This document shows, piece by piece, positions 33,297-43,131 of a stretch of 45,705 bases of DNA. The stretch lies in NCBI GenBank assembly GCA_019634615.1, contig JAHCAZ010000028.1:1-45705 (forward strand), read 5' to 3'. Below the pieces are notes generated by a model. It searched no databases. It was given only the letters and a program-made list of their open reading frames with translations, and was not told where the DNA came from. How positions within the stretch are numbered: position 1 is the first letter of the stretch; each line of letters starts with the position of its first letter. Source of the stretch: Opitutaceae bacterium (GTDB lineage Bacteria; Verrucomicrobiota; Verrucomicrobiia; Opitutales; Opitutaceae). A program made the translations under genes and the position numbers.

Positions 33297-34289
33297 TCAC
33301 CGGGTTGTGGTCGCGGGCTGGGCCGGCGCCGGGAACCGTGGTCCCGTACTTGCGTCCGGGCCGGGGGATTTCATCCCGATTTCGCGGTGCAGCCACGCGA
33401 GCTGGTCGATGAAGGATTGGGTGTTCAAGCGGTGGCCGGCGTCGTACCAGCGGACCTCGAAGGTCCCGCGGGCGGCGGTGTGGAGCGCTTGGGCGAGTTC
33501 CGGCGGCACGGCATCATCCTGGCGGCCGTTTTGAAAGAAGATCGTGGCCGGCGGTGCACGGTGAATGAACCGCCACGGCTCGATCGGTTGCATCGCAGTC
33601 AGCCAGTCGGCCTTCGTCTCTGGCGGCAGGTGGTCGAACTCCTGCGTGCGACCGATGCCTCCCGCAAAGTGCGAAACCAGGCCGCCGTCCGCTACGATCA
33701 GGATGTACGTCTTCACCCGCGTCTCCACGCCGGCCAGCAGCGCGCCCATCGCCCCGCCGTGGCTGCGGCCGACGAACGCCAGGCGCGCCGGATCGACATC
33801 CGCGCGCGCCAACAACAGGTCGAACCCACGCTGGAGTTCCTGGATGTGCTGGATCTGCTCGGCGCGGTCCAGCGCGGTGAAGGTGGGAATTTCCCCGCCA
33901 CGGCGGATGTACGGCGCATCCGGCGTCAGCACGACCGCCCCATGCCGGGCCAGATAAACCGCCCGCGGCCCCTGCGTGCGCGCCCCCGATCCGGTGCCGT
34001 GGGCGTATACGATCCCGGCAAAGGGTCCCGGCCCCGCCGGCACATAAAGGCGTCCCGTCACCCGGCTGCCAGCGGGCGAGGCATAACTCGCCTGGAAAAT
34101 CCGCACGCCCTCGTCCTCCCCCATCGCGCTCAGCTCTACCGCCAACGGCGCCTGTGCATCGTAGGCGAACAACGCGAGCGCAGTTGCATCGTCCGTAGCG
34201 CGGCCAAGCACGCCCAGCAGGAGCGCAAGCGCCAAGCCCAGCGTGCGGCGAAATGGAAGCAGGTTCAGGGTCGGTGGCGTATGGTGCAT
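33297..34289 (-). CDS. Secreted alpha/beta hydrolase
   Basis: 330 residues. A basic stretch and hydrophobic helix (about 13-29) indicate a signal peptide. The catalytic nucleophile is Ser176 in VGRSHGG (GxSxG), and the acid and base residues are probably Asp in NGRQDDAVPPE and His in YDAGHRLN. The overall plan resembles dienelactone hydrolase or acetyl xylan esterase-like enzymes, so an ester on a plant polysaccharide is a possible substrate. It converges with the ribokinase gene and diverges from the lyase gene. Confidence 0.85.
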   Translation of the reverse strand: MHHTPPTLNLLPFRRTLGLALALLLGVLGRATDDATALALFAYDAQAPLAVELSAMGEDEGVRIFQASYASPAGSRVTGRLYVPAGPGPFAGIVYAHGTGSGARTQGPRAVYLARHGAVVLTPDAPYIRRGGEIPTFTALDRAEQIQHIQELQRGFDLLLARADVDPARLAFVGRSHGGAMGALLAGVETRVKTYILIVADGGLVSHFAGGIGRTQEFDHLPPETKADWLTAMQPIEPWRFIHRAPPATIFFQNGRQDDAVPPELAQALHTAARGTFEVRWYDAGHRLNTQSFIDQLAWLHREIGMKSPGPDASTGPRFPAPAQPATTTR

Positions 34290-34470
34290 CTTCGTGATCC
34301 TGCCATGGTAACGCTCGGGCGGGTGCGAAGGTTACAGATGAGTATGTCCGCCGTTTCCCGATCCCGGCGCATCCTACAGCATGGATGAATCCCCAACGGC
34401 GCGGCGTGGTGTTTCCGGTTGCGCCCCGGCGTCCGGGCCCTGACATCACCCGGCAACCCCCTGCTTCCCC

Positions 34471-36735
34471 ATGCCCCTCCTCAAGGCCACCGTCATCAAC
34501 GCCGCCGAAGGTATCCTCGATCCGCTGTGGGACCCCAACACCAGCGGATTCAAGCACTGGCAGATCGAGCCGGGCAAGTCCCACGGGCTGCGTGTCTGGC
34601 AGAACTGGTGCTGGACCGAGTTCGAGTGGACGCGCCGGCCGGCCAGCGGACCCGCGCTCCGGATGACCCGCCAATTCGAGGCCGATTGCGCCGGTTACGA
34701 CCGCGTCGTCGTCAGCCTCATGGCCCCGCGCGGATCGATCGCCACGATCACCGCCGTGACGGACGTCGGCGTTCGGAAGTTCGTCGCCCCGCCGGCCCCT
34801 GAACTGAAGAAGGAACACGTGCTCGATCTCGGCGGCGCCAAGGTCCTGCACGCCCTCACGATCGAGATCGAGGCCGTGGCCGACGGTGTGACCAGCGGCT
34901 GGATCAACTGGGTCGGCCTGCAGCACAGCCAGCTCCTCGAGCGCGTGAAGTGGATGTGGGACCAGTACGACGCCGCCTGGACCGGCTACCTCCAGCCCGA
35001 GTCCTACGAGCCCCGGTTCGAGCCCGCGCACGGTCTGCTGGTCAACAAGGAGGAACTCGCCGCCCTCCGCGCCAAGCACGACGCCTACCTCGTCGTGCAC
35101 CGGGAATCCTCCTTCACGCGGGCGGCGGACAAGGCGAAGCAACTCGAGCCCGAGCGCATGGTGCGCGACTTCGTCAATTTCTGGAACGACACGCGCTACT
35201 GCCGGGAGCGCGACCACGACAACTCCCTGCTGGCCACCATGCCCGTCGGTCACGCCGTCAACGCCGTCGTCGCCGGGCTGCTGCTCAAGGACAAGGCCCT
35301 GCTCCGCCTCGGCGCCCGTTTCGCGATGGCGCTCGGCATGTCAGGCCGCTGGGACGACGGCGTGATCTGCTACCTGCCCGGCGGCGTCTTCGAGCACCGC
35401 TGCTTCGTGCAGTCGCTGTGCGTGCACGAGATCGCGCTCGTGCTCGACCTCGCCGGCGAGATGTTCACCGACGTCGCCCGGGAGTTCCTCAAGCGCCGCA
35501 TCGCCGAGGAGGGACTCGGCGCGATCAACTTCAACACCTGGAAGCACGAGTACATCTTCCACTGCAACCAGCTCGCCTGGTTCACCCCCGGGCGCATGGC
35601 GGGCTACACGCTGCTGGAGAAATCCTGGCCGCGCACCAAGGCCTACACCGAGCTCGCCTACGCCGACCTCAACGAAAGCCTCGGCTACGCGATCTTGCCC
35701 GACGGCGGCTACGTGGAGGGCCCGACGTATTTCCGCTGCGTGGCGCGCGATGGCGGGTTGTCGCTCTATTACTACGCCCGGGCGCGCGGCAAGCAGCTCC
35801 GCGACATCATCCCGGACATTGTCCGACGCACGGGCGATTTTGGCGCCGCCGTGCTTTCGACCGATGCCGACCAGGACGTCATACCCATCTGCGACGCGCG
35901 CTCGTCGCTCGAGCAGGAGGCGCTCGCGATCATGGCGCTCGCGCTGCCGCAGAGCGATTGGGTGACGATGTTCCGCAAGTCCCTCGCGCGCACCCACGGG
36001 TTGGCCGATACCCTGCTCGCCTGCAAACTCGAGGCCGAGGTTCCGGCCGCCGGACCCGCGCCGAAGCCCTTTGTGTTTCTGCCCGAGATGGGCCTCATGG
36101 CCTCGACCCGCCAACACCAGGGCGCTTGGACCAAACTCCTGCTCAACGGCAACAAGGCCGGGGCCGGTCACGCGCACGAGGACAAGGGCGGCTTCGTCCT
36201 CGAATTCCGCGGCGAGACCTACGCCATGGACCCCGGCACCTGCGATTACTCGAGCCCGCTCGCCGGCATTCTCCAGAACTGCGAGCGGCACAACATGCTC
36301 ATCCCGATCGGCGTGACGGAGCGCCCGTGCCCCGAGTCGCCGCTCACGCACAACGTGCGCCCGGTTGGTACGGGCGACGCTGTGCGCTTTTCCGCGACGA
36401 TCGACGCGGCGCCCGGCTGGACGCACTACCGCAAGTGGGTGCGCACCTGGGATTCGCCGACGCCCGACCGGCTCACGATCACCGACGACTACGAACTCGC
36501 CCCCGAGGGCGGCACCGGGGTCGAGTTCTACTGGCAGACCGCCCTGCCGATCGCGGTCTCGGGCCAGACCATCACGCTGACGGGCCGGCACGGCCGGGCC
36601 GTCATCGAGGCACCCGCCGGCACGACCATCCGCGTCGACGACCTGCCGATGCCCCCCGGGCGTATCCAGCGCCGCATCGCGATCATCAGCGCCGCGGCGA
36701 AGGGCACGCTGGTCGTGACCGTGCGGTTGAGCTGA
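34471..36735 (+). CDS. Heparinase II/III-type polysaccharide lyase
   Basis: 754 residues. A beta-rich N-terminal region (about 1-160) is followed by an (alpha/alpha) toroid (about 190-500; VNFWNDTRYCRERDHDNSL, LNESLGYAILPDGGYVEGPTYF) and a C-terminal beta-sheet domain beginning GAGHAHEDKGGFVLEFRGETYAMDPGTCDYSSP, the hallmark of the heparinase II/III-like family. The conserved His and Tyr/Asp residues of this stretch fit uronate-polysaccharide lyases (alginate, heparin-like or related glycans). No signal peptide is visible, so action on imported oligosaccharides is suggested. Upstream (34290-34470) there is a divergent promoter region with no recognizable motif. Confidence 0.88.
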   Translation: MPLLKATVINAAEGILDPLWDPNTSGFKHWQIEPGKSHGLRVWQNWCWTEFEWTRRPASGPALRMTRQFEADCAGYDRVVVSLMAPRGSIATITAVTDVGVRKFVAPPAPELKKEHVLDLGGAKVLHALTIEIEAVADGVTSGWINWVGLQHSQLLERVKWMWDQYDAAWTGYLQPESYEPRFEPAHGLLVNKEELAALRAKHDAYLVVHRESSFTRAADKAKQLEPERMVRDFVNFWNDTRYCRERDHDNSLLATMPVGHAVNAVVAGLLLKDKALLRLGARFAMALGMSGRWDDGVICYLPGGVFEHRCFVQSLCVHEIALVLDLAGEMFTDVAREFLKRRIAEEGLGAINFNTWKHEYIFHCNQLAWFTPGRMAGYTLLEKSWPRTKAYTELAYADLNESLGYAILPDGGYVEGPTYFRCVARDGGLSLYYYARARGKQLRDIIPDIVRRTGDFGAAVLSTDADQDVIPICDARSSLEQEALAIMALALPQSDWVTMFRKSLARTHGLADTLLACKLEAEVPAAGPAPKPFVFLPEMGLMASTRQHQGAWTKLLLNGNKAGAGHAHEDKGGFVLEFRGETYAMDPGTCDYSSPLAGILQNCERHNMLIPIGVTERPCPESPLTHNVRPVGTGDAVRFSATIDAAPGWTHYRKWVRTWDSPTPDRLTITDDYELAPEGGTGVEFYWQTALPIAVSGQTITLTGRHGRAVIEAPAGTTIRVDDLPMPPGRIQRRIAIISAAAKGTLVVTVRLS

Positions 36736-36750
36736 AGCCCAAACGTGGTA

Positions 36751-36776
36751 CGCCGACCCCGGCTACAGCTTCGGCG
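36751..36776. terminator. Possible bidirectional stem-loop between converging genes
   Basis: CGCCGA (36751-36756) pairs with TCGGCG (36771-36776), and additional AACG/CGTT pairing lies outside. It lies between the stops of the lyase and aldehyde dehydrogenase genes and lacks a long T-tract. Confidence 0.35.
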
Positions 36777-36778
36777 TT

Positions 36779-38374
36779 TCAAGCCATCGGCTCGCGCGTC
36801 AGTTTGCCGTCGACCAGGCGCATGAGGCCCAAGGGGTTTGCGTTGCGCAAGGCAACGGGGAGGAGCGCCTCGGGAAAGTTCTGGTAACACACCGGTCGCG
36901 CGAAGCGCAGGAGGGCCGCGGTGCCGACGGAGGTGTACCGCGGATCGCTCGTGGCCGGCGACGGGCCGCCGTGGTTCATGGCGGGGCTCACTTCCACGCC
37001 GGTGGGAAAACCATTCACGAGGAGGCGCCCGGCTTTCTGCTCCAGCAGGGCGACCAGCGGACCGGCCGAAGCTAGATCTGCGGCGGTGCCGTGGAGGGTG
37101 GCGGTGAGCTGACCCTCCAGCGCGCGGACGCAGGCGGCCAATTCGTCGGCGTCGGCGGCCGTGATCACCAGCGTGAACGGACCAAAGGCCTCGGTGGCCA
37201 GCGCGGGATTCATCAGGAAGTTGGCCCCAGTGGTGACGGCGACGCTCGGCTGGCCCTGAGTTTTTTTAGCGTCGGGGACAGCGCCGGCGGCGGCGAGGAT
37301 CTTCACGCCCGGCACGGTCGTGACCTTGGTGCGGTTCTCCACGAACGCAGCCTGGATGCCCGGCGTGAGCATGGTGGCGCAGGCAGCGCCCTGCACCGCG
37401 GCGGCCAACGCCTGCAGGAATGCGTCGGTGTCGGGCCCGCGTAGCGCGAAGATGAGCCCGGGCTTGGTGCAGAATTGTCCTGCGCCGAGGGTGAAGGACC
37501 CGAGCAGCCCCTGGGCGAGGGCCGCGCCGCGCTCGCGCAGGGCCCCGGGCAGCAGGAACACTGGGTTGAGGCTGCTCATCTCGGCGAAGACCGGAATCGG
37601 ATGCGGCCGCGCCGCCGCGGCATCGCACAACGCGCGGCCGGCCGCATGTGAACCGGTGAATCCCACGGCGGCAACCGCCGGGTGCTTCACCATCGCGATG
37701 CCGACGCTGGCCCCTCCGCCGTGCACGAGTGAGAACAGGCCGGCGGGCAGGCCGCAGGCCGCGACGGCGCGGACCACGGCGTGACCGACGAGCTCGGCCG
37801 TTCCCGGGTGTGCGCGGTGGGCCTTGACGATCACGGGGCAGCCCGCGGCGAGGGCCGAGGCGGTGTCGCCGCCGGCGACGGAGAACGCCAGGGGGAAGTT
37901 GCTGGAGCCGAAAACGACGACCGGCCCGAGCGGGATCAGCATCCGGCGCAGGTCGGGCCGGGGCAGAGGCTGGCGGTCAGGCAGGGCCGGGTCGATGCGG
38001 GCGTCGACCCACGAGCCCTCGCGCACCACCTGGGCGAAGAGCCGGAGCTGGCCGCAGGTGCGGGCGCGCTCGCCTTGCAGGCGCGCGAGCGGGAGTCCGG
38101 TCTCGGCCTGGGCGCGCTGGAGCAGCGTGTCACCCAGCGCCTCGATCTCGGTGGCGATGGTCTCGAGGAGTTTCGCGCGCGTCTCGGCCGGGCGAGCCCG
38201 GTAATCCTGGAACGCGGCTGCCGCGGCCTGCAGCGCGGCGTCCACCTCGGCGAGTGAGGCTTCATGAAAATCCGGCGCGAGCGTTTCGCTCGTCGCGGGA
38301 TTGAGGGCCCGGAAAATCGTGCCGCCGGTGGCGCCGGTGCGGCCGGCGAGGAGACTTTTGCCTTGGAGCAGCAT
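36779..38374 (-). CDS. Aldehyde dehydrogenase, alpha-ketoglutarate semialdehyde type
   Basis: 531 residues. The nucleotide fold region reads VVVFGSSNFPLAFSVAGGDTASALAAGCPVIVKAH, and the active site has Glu265 (FAEMSSLNP) and nucleophile Cys302 (GAGQFCTKPGL). The motifs FGSSNFPLAFS and FAEMSSLNPVF are characteristic of the NADP-dependent ketoglutarate semialdehyde/fatty aldehyde branch rather than of classical ALDHs. It starts 6 nt after the fusion gene, with which it is co-transcribed, so it would take the semialdehyde made there to 2-oxoglutarate. Confidence 0.9.
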   Translation of the reverse strand: MLLQGKSLLAGRTGATGGTIFRALNPATSETLAPDFHEASLAEVDAALQAAAAAFQDYRARPAETRAKLLETIATEIEALGDTLLQRAQAETGLPLARLQGERARTCGQLRLFAQVVREGSWVDARIDPALPDRQPLPRPDLRRMLIPLGPVVVFGSSNFPLAFSVAGGDTASALAAGCPVIVKAHRAHPGTAELVGHAVVRAVAACGLPAGLFSLVHGGGASVGIAMVKHPAVAAVGFTGSHAAGRALCDAAAARPHPIPVFAEMSSLNPVFLLPGALRERGAALAQGLLGSFTLGAGQFCTKPGLIFALRGPDTDAFLQALAAAVQGAACATMLTPGIQAAFVENRTKVTTVPGVKILAAAGAVPDAKKTQGQPSVAVTTGANFLMNPALATEAFGPFTLVITAADADELAACVRALEGQLTATLHGTAADLASAGPLVALLEQKAGRLLVNGFPTGVEVSPAMNHGGPSPATSDPRYTSVGTAALLRFARPVCYQNFPEALLPVALRNANPLGLMRLVDGKLTREPMA

Positions 38375-38380
38375 GGGAGG

Positions 38381-41155
38381 TCAGGCGATGGGATTGATGA
38401 GCGTGCCGATGGGGGCGATGGTGATGCGGACCTCGTCGCCGCGGTGCAGCGTGAAATTGTCAGGCGGCACGATGCCGGTTCCCGTCATGAGGTAGCAGCC
38501 GTGGGGGAAGGCGTTGTCGCGGAAGAGAAACTCCGCGAGCGAGGGGAAGCTGCGCTTGATCTGGCTGAGCGTCGTGACGCCGGAAAAAACGGCGGTGCCG
38601 GCGCGGCGGATCTCCAGCGCGATCTCGGTGGTGGGCGGCAGGGGCGTGTCCGTGACGAGGAGGGCGGGCCCGAGCGCGGCGGACCGGTCGTAAACCTTGG
38701 CCTGCGGGAGGTAGAGCGGGTTCTCCCCCTCGATGTCGCGCGAGCTCATGTCGTTGCCGATGGTGCAGCCGAAGATGCGGCCGCGGGAAGTGATCGCGAG
38801 GGTGAGCTCGGGCTCGGGGACGTTCCACTTGGAGTCGCCGCGGATGCGCACGGGTTCGCCGGGCGCGGCGACGCGGTGGGGGGTGGACTTGAAAAAGAGC
38901 TCGGGCCGTTCGGCGTGGTAAACGCGGTCGTAGAACGTGCCGCCGCCGGCGTCCTTCGACTCCTCCTTGCGGGCGGTCATGCTGCGGAAATACGTCACGC
39001 CGGCGGCCCAGACCTCCTGCGATTGCAGCGGGGCGCGCGGCTGGGCGGGCAGGACGGCGGGCGGGGCGCCGGCGAGCCGCTGGCGCAGCAGCGCCGCGGG
39101 GTCTTCCGCGGTGAAGAGGGCGTCGAGGGTGAGGTCGAGGCGCAGGGTGCGGCCGGCGGTGACGGCGACCAGGTGATCGGGGGCGGCGTAGAGGAGGATC
39201 ATGGCGAAGGGGGGTCGGGCGAGGAGTTGCTTGATGCGCGCGGTGTCGTACACGCAACCGCCCCAGCTGCCGCCGCTCACGCTCTGCAGGGCGGCCCAGA
39301 GTTCGGTGTCGGCGGGGATGTTGGGATCGGCGATGAGCTGGTCGCTGGCGGGGCGCGCGGCGAGTTCGGCCACGGCGCTGCGGCTGGAGCCGGCGGGCGC
39401 GATGAAATCCACGGAGCCCTCGAGTTTGCGGGTGTCGATGCGGACGCGCAGCCGGTCGCCATCGCGCAGCTTGCCCAGCGGTCCGCCGGCCCACGCCTCC
39501 GGGCTGATGTGGCCGATGCACGGGCCGGTCGAGACCCCGGAGAAACGGCCGTCGGTCAACAGCACGACGCCCTTGGCCTTGCGGAGGAATTTGAGGGCCG
39601 AGGTGATCTGATAGGTCTCGGGCATGCCGCTGGCGGGGCCGATGCCGGCGAGGACGACGATCTCGCCCTGGCGAAGGGCGTCGGCGCCACGGGACTTGAT
39701 GGCGGCGATGGCCGAGGCCTCGGAGCCGAAGACGCGCGCCGGACCCTCGTGGGCAAACACGCCGTCGGCATCGAGCAGGGTGGGGTCAATGGCCGTGCTC
39801 TTCACGAGCGCACCCTCGGGGGCGAGATTGCCGCCCAGGAACGACACCGTGCTGGTCAGGCCGGCGGCGCGGGCGCGGGCCGGCGAGAGGATGACGAGGT
39901 CGGGATCGACCCCGTCGAGTTCCTGCAGCTTGGCGCGGAGGCGTGTGCGGCGCTCGGACTTTTCCCACCAGGCGAGATTTTCACCCAGCGTGCGGCCGGT
40001 GACGGTGAGAGCGTCGAGCTTCAGCAGGCCCAGATCGCGCAGGTGCAGCATCACCTCGGGAACGCCGCCCGCGAGGAAGACCTGGACGGTGGCGTAGTGC
40101 GTGGGGCCGTTGGGTAGCACGTCGACCAGCCGCGGCACCTGGCGGTTGATGCGTGCCCAGTCATCGACCGTGGGGCGGGGCAGGCCGGCGGCATGGGCGA
40201 TGGCGGGCACGTGCAGGACGAGATTGGTGGAGCCGCCGACCGCGGCGTGGACGACCATGGCATTGTGCAACGCGTCGGCGGTCAAAATCGAGGCGAGGGT
40301 CGTGCCCTTGTCTTCCAGAGCCATGAGCGCGAGGGCGGAGCGCCGGGCCATGTCGCGCCAGATGGTGGCGCCGGACGGGCTGAGGGCGGAGTGCGGCAGG
40401 GAGAGGCCGAGGGCCTCGCCGACGACCTGGGCGGTCGCGGCCGTGCCCATGAACTGGCAGCCGCCACCGGGTGAACCGCAGGCGCGGCAGCCCATCTCGG
40501 CGGCGTAGTCGAGGGTGATTTCGCCCTGGGCGAAGCGGGCGGCGAGGGTCTGCACCTTGGCGGTGTCCTCGCCTTCCTCGGTGCGGAGCGTGGTGCCGCC
40601 GGGGACGAGGATACCGGGCAGGTGTTTCGTGCCGGCCAGGGCCATCATCATCGCGGGCAGGCCCTTGTCGCAGGTGGCGACGCCGACGACCCCGCGGCAG
40701 GTGGGCAGCGAGCGGATGAGCCGGCGGAAGAGGATCGCGGCGTCGTTGCGGTACGGCAGGCTGTCGAACATCGCCGGCGTGCCGTTGGAACGACCGTCAC
40801 AGGGATCGCTCACGTAGCCGGCGAACGGCGTGGCGCCGTGGGCCGCCAGTGCGCGGGCGGCCTCCTCCATGAGCAGGCCGACCTCCCAGTGTCCGGTGTG
40901 GTAGCCGAGCGCGACGGGTGTGCCATCGGGCGCGCGGATGCCGCCCTGCGTGCTGAGGATGAGGAATTCCTTGCCGCGCAGTTTCTTCGGGTCCCAGCCC
41001 ATGCCGGCGTTCTGGGTCATCCCGAAAATATGGCCGCTGGTGGCGTTGCGCAGGAGTTGGGCGGTGAGCGGCAGCTTGCCGGCGGGCCCAGGCGCGGTGG
41101 TGCGCAGCTTGTAGATCGCGGGATCGGGCGAATCGAGAAAGGCGGGGAAGGTCAT
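38381..41155 (-). CDS. Fusion: YjhG/YagF-type sugar-acid dehydratase plus fumarylacetoacetase-family domain
   Basis: 924 residues from the ATG at 41155; an ATG at 41173 and a TTG at 41206 are alternatives. Residues about 1-645 are an IlvD/Edd dehydratase of the YjhG/YagF group: [21 protein letters not shown] and [12 protein letters not shown] hold the iron-sulfur Cys residues, and [16 protein letters not shown] is where such enzymes normally end. Residues about 651-924 are a fumarylacetoacetate hydrolase-like domain ([56 protein letters not shown]). The first part would dehydrate D-xylonate or a related acid to the 2-keto-3-deoxy acid, the second would dehydrate that to ketoglutarate semialdehyde, and the next gene oxidizes it. 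Family assignment is firm; substrate is inferred. Confidence 0.92.
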   Translation of the reverse strand: MTFPAFLDSPDPAIYKLRTTAPGPAGKLPLTAQLLRNATSGHIFGMTQNAGMGWDPKKLRGKEFLILSTQGGIRAPDGTPVALGYHTGHWEVGLLMEEAARALAAHGATPFAGYVSDPCDGRSNGTPAMFDSLPYRNDAAILFRRLIRSLPTCRGVVGVATCDKGLPAMMMALAGTKHLPGILVPGGTTLRTEEGEDTAKVQTLAARFAQGEITLDYAAEMGCRACGSPGGGCQFMGTAATAQVVGEALGLSLPHSALSPSGATIWRDMARRSALALMALEDKGTTLASILTADALHNAMVVHAAVGGSTNLVLHVPAIAHAAGLPRPTVDDWARINRQVPRLVDVLPNGPTHYATVQVFLAGGVPEVMLHLRDLGLLKLDALTVTGRTLGENLAWWEKSERRTRLRAKLQELDGVDPDLVILSPARARAAGLTSTVSFLGGNLAPEGALVKSTAIDPTLLDADGVFAHEGPARVFGSEASAIAAIKSRGADALRQGEIVVLAGIGPASGMPETYQITSALKFLRKAKGVVLLTDGRFSGVSTGPCIGHISPEAWAGGPLGKLRDGDRLRVRIDTRKLEGSVDFIAPAGSSRSAVAELAARPASDQLIADPNIPADTELWAALQSVSGGSWGGCVYDTARIKQLLARPPFAMILLYAAPDHLVAVTAGRTLRLDLTLDALFTAEDPAALLRQRLAGAPPAVLPAQPRAPLQSQEVWAAGVTYFRSMTARKEESKDAGGGTFYDRVYHAERPELFFKSTPHRVAAPGEPVRIRGDSKWNVPEPELTLAITSRGRIFGCTIGNDMSSRDIEGENPLYLPQAKVYDRSAALGPALLVTDTPLPPTTEIALEIRRAGTAVFSGVTTLSQIKRSFPSLAEFLFRDNAFPHGCYLMTGTGIVPPDNFTLHRGDEVRITIAPIGTLINPIA

Positions 41156-41270
41156 CGGGGGCGGACGCGGCATTTCATGGATGCCGGCCGTTCGCCGGTG
41201 AGCCAAGCGGCAATTGGGCGGGTTGGTCAGCTACCGGGTGATCGGTGCGGCGTGGTTCAGACGGATTTGT

Positions 41271-41406
41271 ACGCAAAGAACGAACCGTTTGACCACTAAT
41301 CCACACTCATGATCGGGAATGATGGAGGAATGAAGCCAATGGACGGTGTTTGGATTACCACCATTCCCAAATATCAGTGTGAATTAGTGGTTACTGATCT
41401 TTGCGT
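41271..41406. repeat. 136-bp nested imperfect inverted repeat in an intergenic region
   Basis: Three pairs of arms nest: ACGCAAAGA / TCTTTGCGT (41271-41279, 41398-41406), ACCACTAATCCACACT / AGTGTGAATTAGTGGT (41292-41307, 41376-41391, one mismatch) and GGGAATGATGG / CCACCATTCCC (41315-41325, 41358-41368, one mismatch). The 359-bp gap between the fusion gene and the UroD-like gene holds this element and no ORF worth calling. It could be a small mobile element without a transposase or a structured RNA. Confidence 0.8.
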
Positions 41407-41514
41407 TCTCCGCGTTTTTTGCGGTTAACCAATTCCGGAAATAGCAGCGCATAGATTGTCGCAGCCTCGACACGGTTGCGGTGGAGCGCGATTTTGCGGA
41501 ACAGCTGCTGTCCC

Positions 41515-42600
41515 ATGAATTCGTCCCTCACCCCCAAGGATCGGGTGCGCATGGCGCTCGCGCACGAGACGCCCGACCGGTGCCCGATGCAGATCAGCTT
41601 TACGCCCGAGTTCGCCCGGCGACTCCGGGCCGAGCTCAAGCTCGACGATGCCCACGCCCACAATCCGCACGGCGGCGGCAACACTTACCAGCTCGAGCGC
41701 GCGCTCGGCGAGGACATGCTCCTCACCAGCGTCGGTTGGGCAAATTCCTACTACCAGAAGGATCACGACTACACCGACGAGTGGGGCGTGGGCTGGAAGA
41801 TCTGCCCCTACGAGACGCCCTTCGGCCCCGGCCACTACACGGAGCCGCGCGGGCATCCGCTGGCCGACGACGATGCGATCACCCGCTACCGTGCCCCGGA
41901 TCCGCACCGGCCCGAGCTTTACGAGGCGGCGGCGCAGCTCGTGCGCGACCACGGGCGGGACTATTTCATCGCGGGCGCGACGGTGACCACGATCTTCGAG
42001 ACCGCGTGGGCGCTGCGCGGGCTCGAGCGGCTGATGACCGATTTCGTGGAGGATCCCGACCGCGCCGCGGCGGTGCTCGACATCCCGTTCAACTACCACC
42101 TCACCGCGGCGAAGAAACTGGTGGCGCTGGGCGTGGACCTGATCTGGACGGGCGACGACATCGGCGGGCAGACGGCGATGATCCTGTCGCCGGCGATGTG
42201 GCGGCGCATCCTGAAGCCGCGGATGGCGCGGTTCTTCGCCGAGCTGAAGGCGATCAATCCGCGGTTGAAGATCGCGTATCACTCCGACGGCGTGATCCAG
42301 CCGGTCATCCCCGACCTCATCGAGATCGGCGTGGATGTGCTGAACCCGATCCAGCCCGCCTGCATCGACCCGGCGTGGCTGAAGCGCACCTACGGCGACC
42401 GCCTGTGCTTTTGGGGCTCGATCGACGAGCAGCACACGCTGCCCTTCGGCACACCGGCGGACGTGCGGGCGGAGGTGCGCGAGCGCCTGGCGACGCTGGG
42501 TCAGAATGGCGGCCTCATCATCGGCCCCACCCACCACGTGCAGCTCGACACCCCGATGGAAAACTTCCGCGCGCTGGTGGACGCGGTCCATGGCAGGTAA
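41515..42600 (+). CDS. Uroporphyrinogen decarboxylase-family protein (methyltransferase-like)
   Basis: 361 residues from the ATG at 41515. The UroD fold is recognizable by PKDRVRMALAHETPDRCP at the start, DLIWTGDDIGGQTAMILSPAMWRRILKPR in the middle and KIAYHSDGVIQPVIPDLIEIGVDVLNPIQP, which replaces the His-rich metal site region of cobamide methyltransferases such as MtaA by HSDG. The catalytic Arg/Asp residues of true heme HemE are not evident at the N-terminus. Such proteins are abundant in Verrucomicrobia and often lie in sugar-degradation regions; the reaction is unknown. Confidence 0.87.
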   Translation: MNSSLTPKDRVRMALAHETPDRCPMQISFTPEFARRLRAELKLDDAHAHNPHGGGNTYQLERALGEDMLLTSVGWANSYYQKDHDYTDEWGVGWKICPYETPFGPGHYTEPRGHPLADDDAITRYRAPDPHRPELYEAAAQLVRDHGRDYFIAGATVTTIFETAWALRGLERLMTDFVEDPDRAAAVLDIPFNYHLTAAKKLVALGVDLIWTGDDIGGQTAMILSPAMWRRILKPRMARFFAELKAINPRLKIAYHSDGVIQPVIPDLIEIGVDVLNPIQPACIDPAWLKRTYGDRLCFWGSIDEQHTLPFGTPADVRAEVRERLATLGQNGGLIIGPTHHVQLDTPMENFRALVDAVHGR

Positions 42601-42603
42601 TGA

Positions 42604-42672
42604 AATGTGGAAATCAGGAACTCAGGAACCGGATCTTCTGCCGGATTTTCCGGCTTTCCTGATTTCCACATT
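42604..42672. repeat. Inverted repeat with 17-bp perfect arms after the UroD-like gene
   Basis: AATGTGGAAATCAGGAA (42604-42620) and its exact reverse complement (42656-42672) flank 35 nt that themselves contain CCGG-rich partial repeats. It starts 3 nt after the stop codon. It may serve as a terminator hairpin or be a dispersed repeat; no T-tract follows. Confidence 0.8.
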
Positions 42673-42726
42673 CAACTCCGGATTACCCGCACTTCCTTCG
42701 TGCAACTTCTCTGAATTCTGCGAGTC

Positions 42727-42987
42727 TTGTCTGCTGTGAGAGTGTTGCGTCTGCTTCTGGCTGGGATGATCGCGCTGGGCGCCCTGTTCATGGGGTTCCT
42801 GGCGGCGGCGGTGCTGCTTCTCACCGGCATGGTGGGCTTCGTGATCCAGCTTTTCCGGCCCAAGCCGCCCGCGGGAGCGCCAGGGGCCGGTCCGATGCGG
42901 CGTCCGCCGACCGGTTCGGGCGACGTCATCGACGTCGTGGCCACCAAGGTGCCAAGCGATCCGCCGAAGCTGGACGCGCAGCGGTGA
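42727..42987 (+). CDS. Small membrane protein of unknown function
   Basis: 86 residues if a TTG at 42727 is used; GTG codons at 42736 and 42742 are alternatives and the true start is uncertain. Residues about 5-41 are hydrophobic ([38 protein letters not shown]), enough for one long or two short helices, followed by a Pro/Gly-rich soluble tail. No family recognized. It stands alone between repeats and the convergent GH20 gene. Confidence 0.55.
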   Translation: MSAVRVLRLLLAGMIALGALFMGFLAAAVLLLTGMVGFVIQLFRPKPPAGAPGAGPMRRPPTGSGDVIDVVATKVPSDPPKLDAQR

Positions 42988-42995
42988 GCGCGCTT

Positions 42996-43107
42996 CGCGC
43001 GTAACGCTGAACGTTCAACGCTTAACTTTTAACGCTCAATTGGCGGACAGGCATTCGCCGCGTGGAGACTTAACCCATTTGAGCGTTCAGCGTTGAACGT
43101 TAAGGGT
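42996..43107. repeat. AACGCT-type intergenic repeat, inverted pair
   Basis: The left block (about 42996-43040) consists of AACGCTGAACGTTCAACGCT units in tandem, and the right block (about 43079-43116) is the same in reverse complement. Together they could form a long hairpin between the converging small membrane protein and GH20 genes. Same family as at 11738. Confidence 0.75.
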
Positions 43108-43131
43108 TCAGCGTTCCGGCGCCTGCCCTTT

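Noticed and set aside
39200..39202. An internal ATG at the dehydratase/FAH junction as the start of a separate FAH gene
   Set aside because: There is no stop between the domains and no ribosome-binding site; the frame is continuous. Separate internal initiation cannot be excluded.
38264..40117. A 617-codon plus-strand frame opposite the dehydratase fusion
   Set aside because: Gly/Glu/Arg-rich antisense frame without domains over a well-supported gene.
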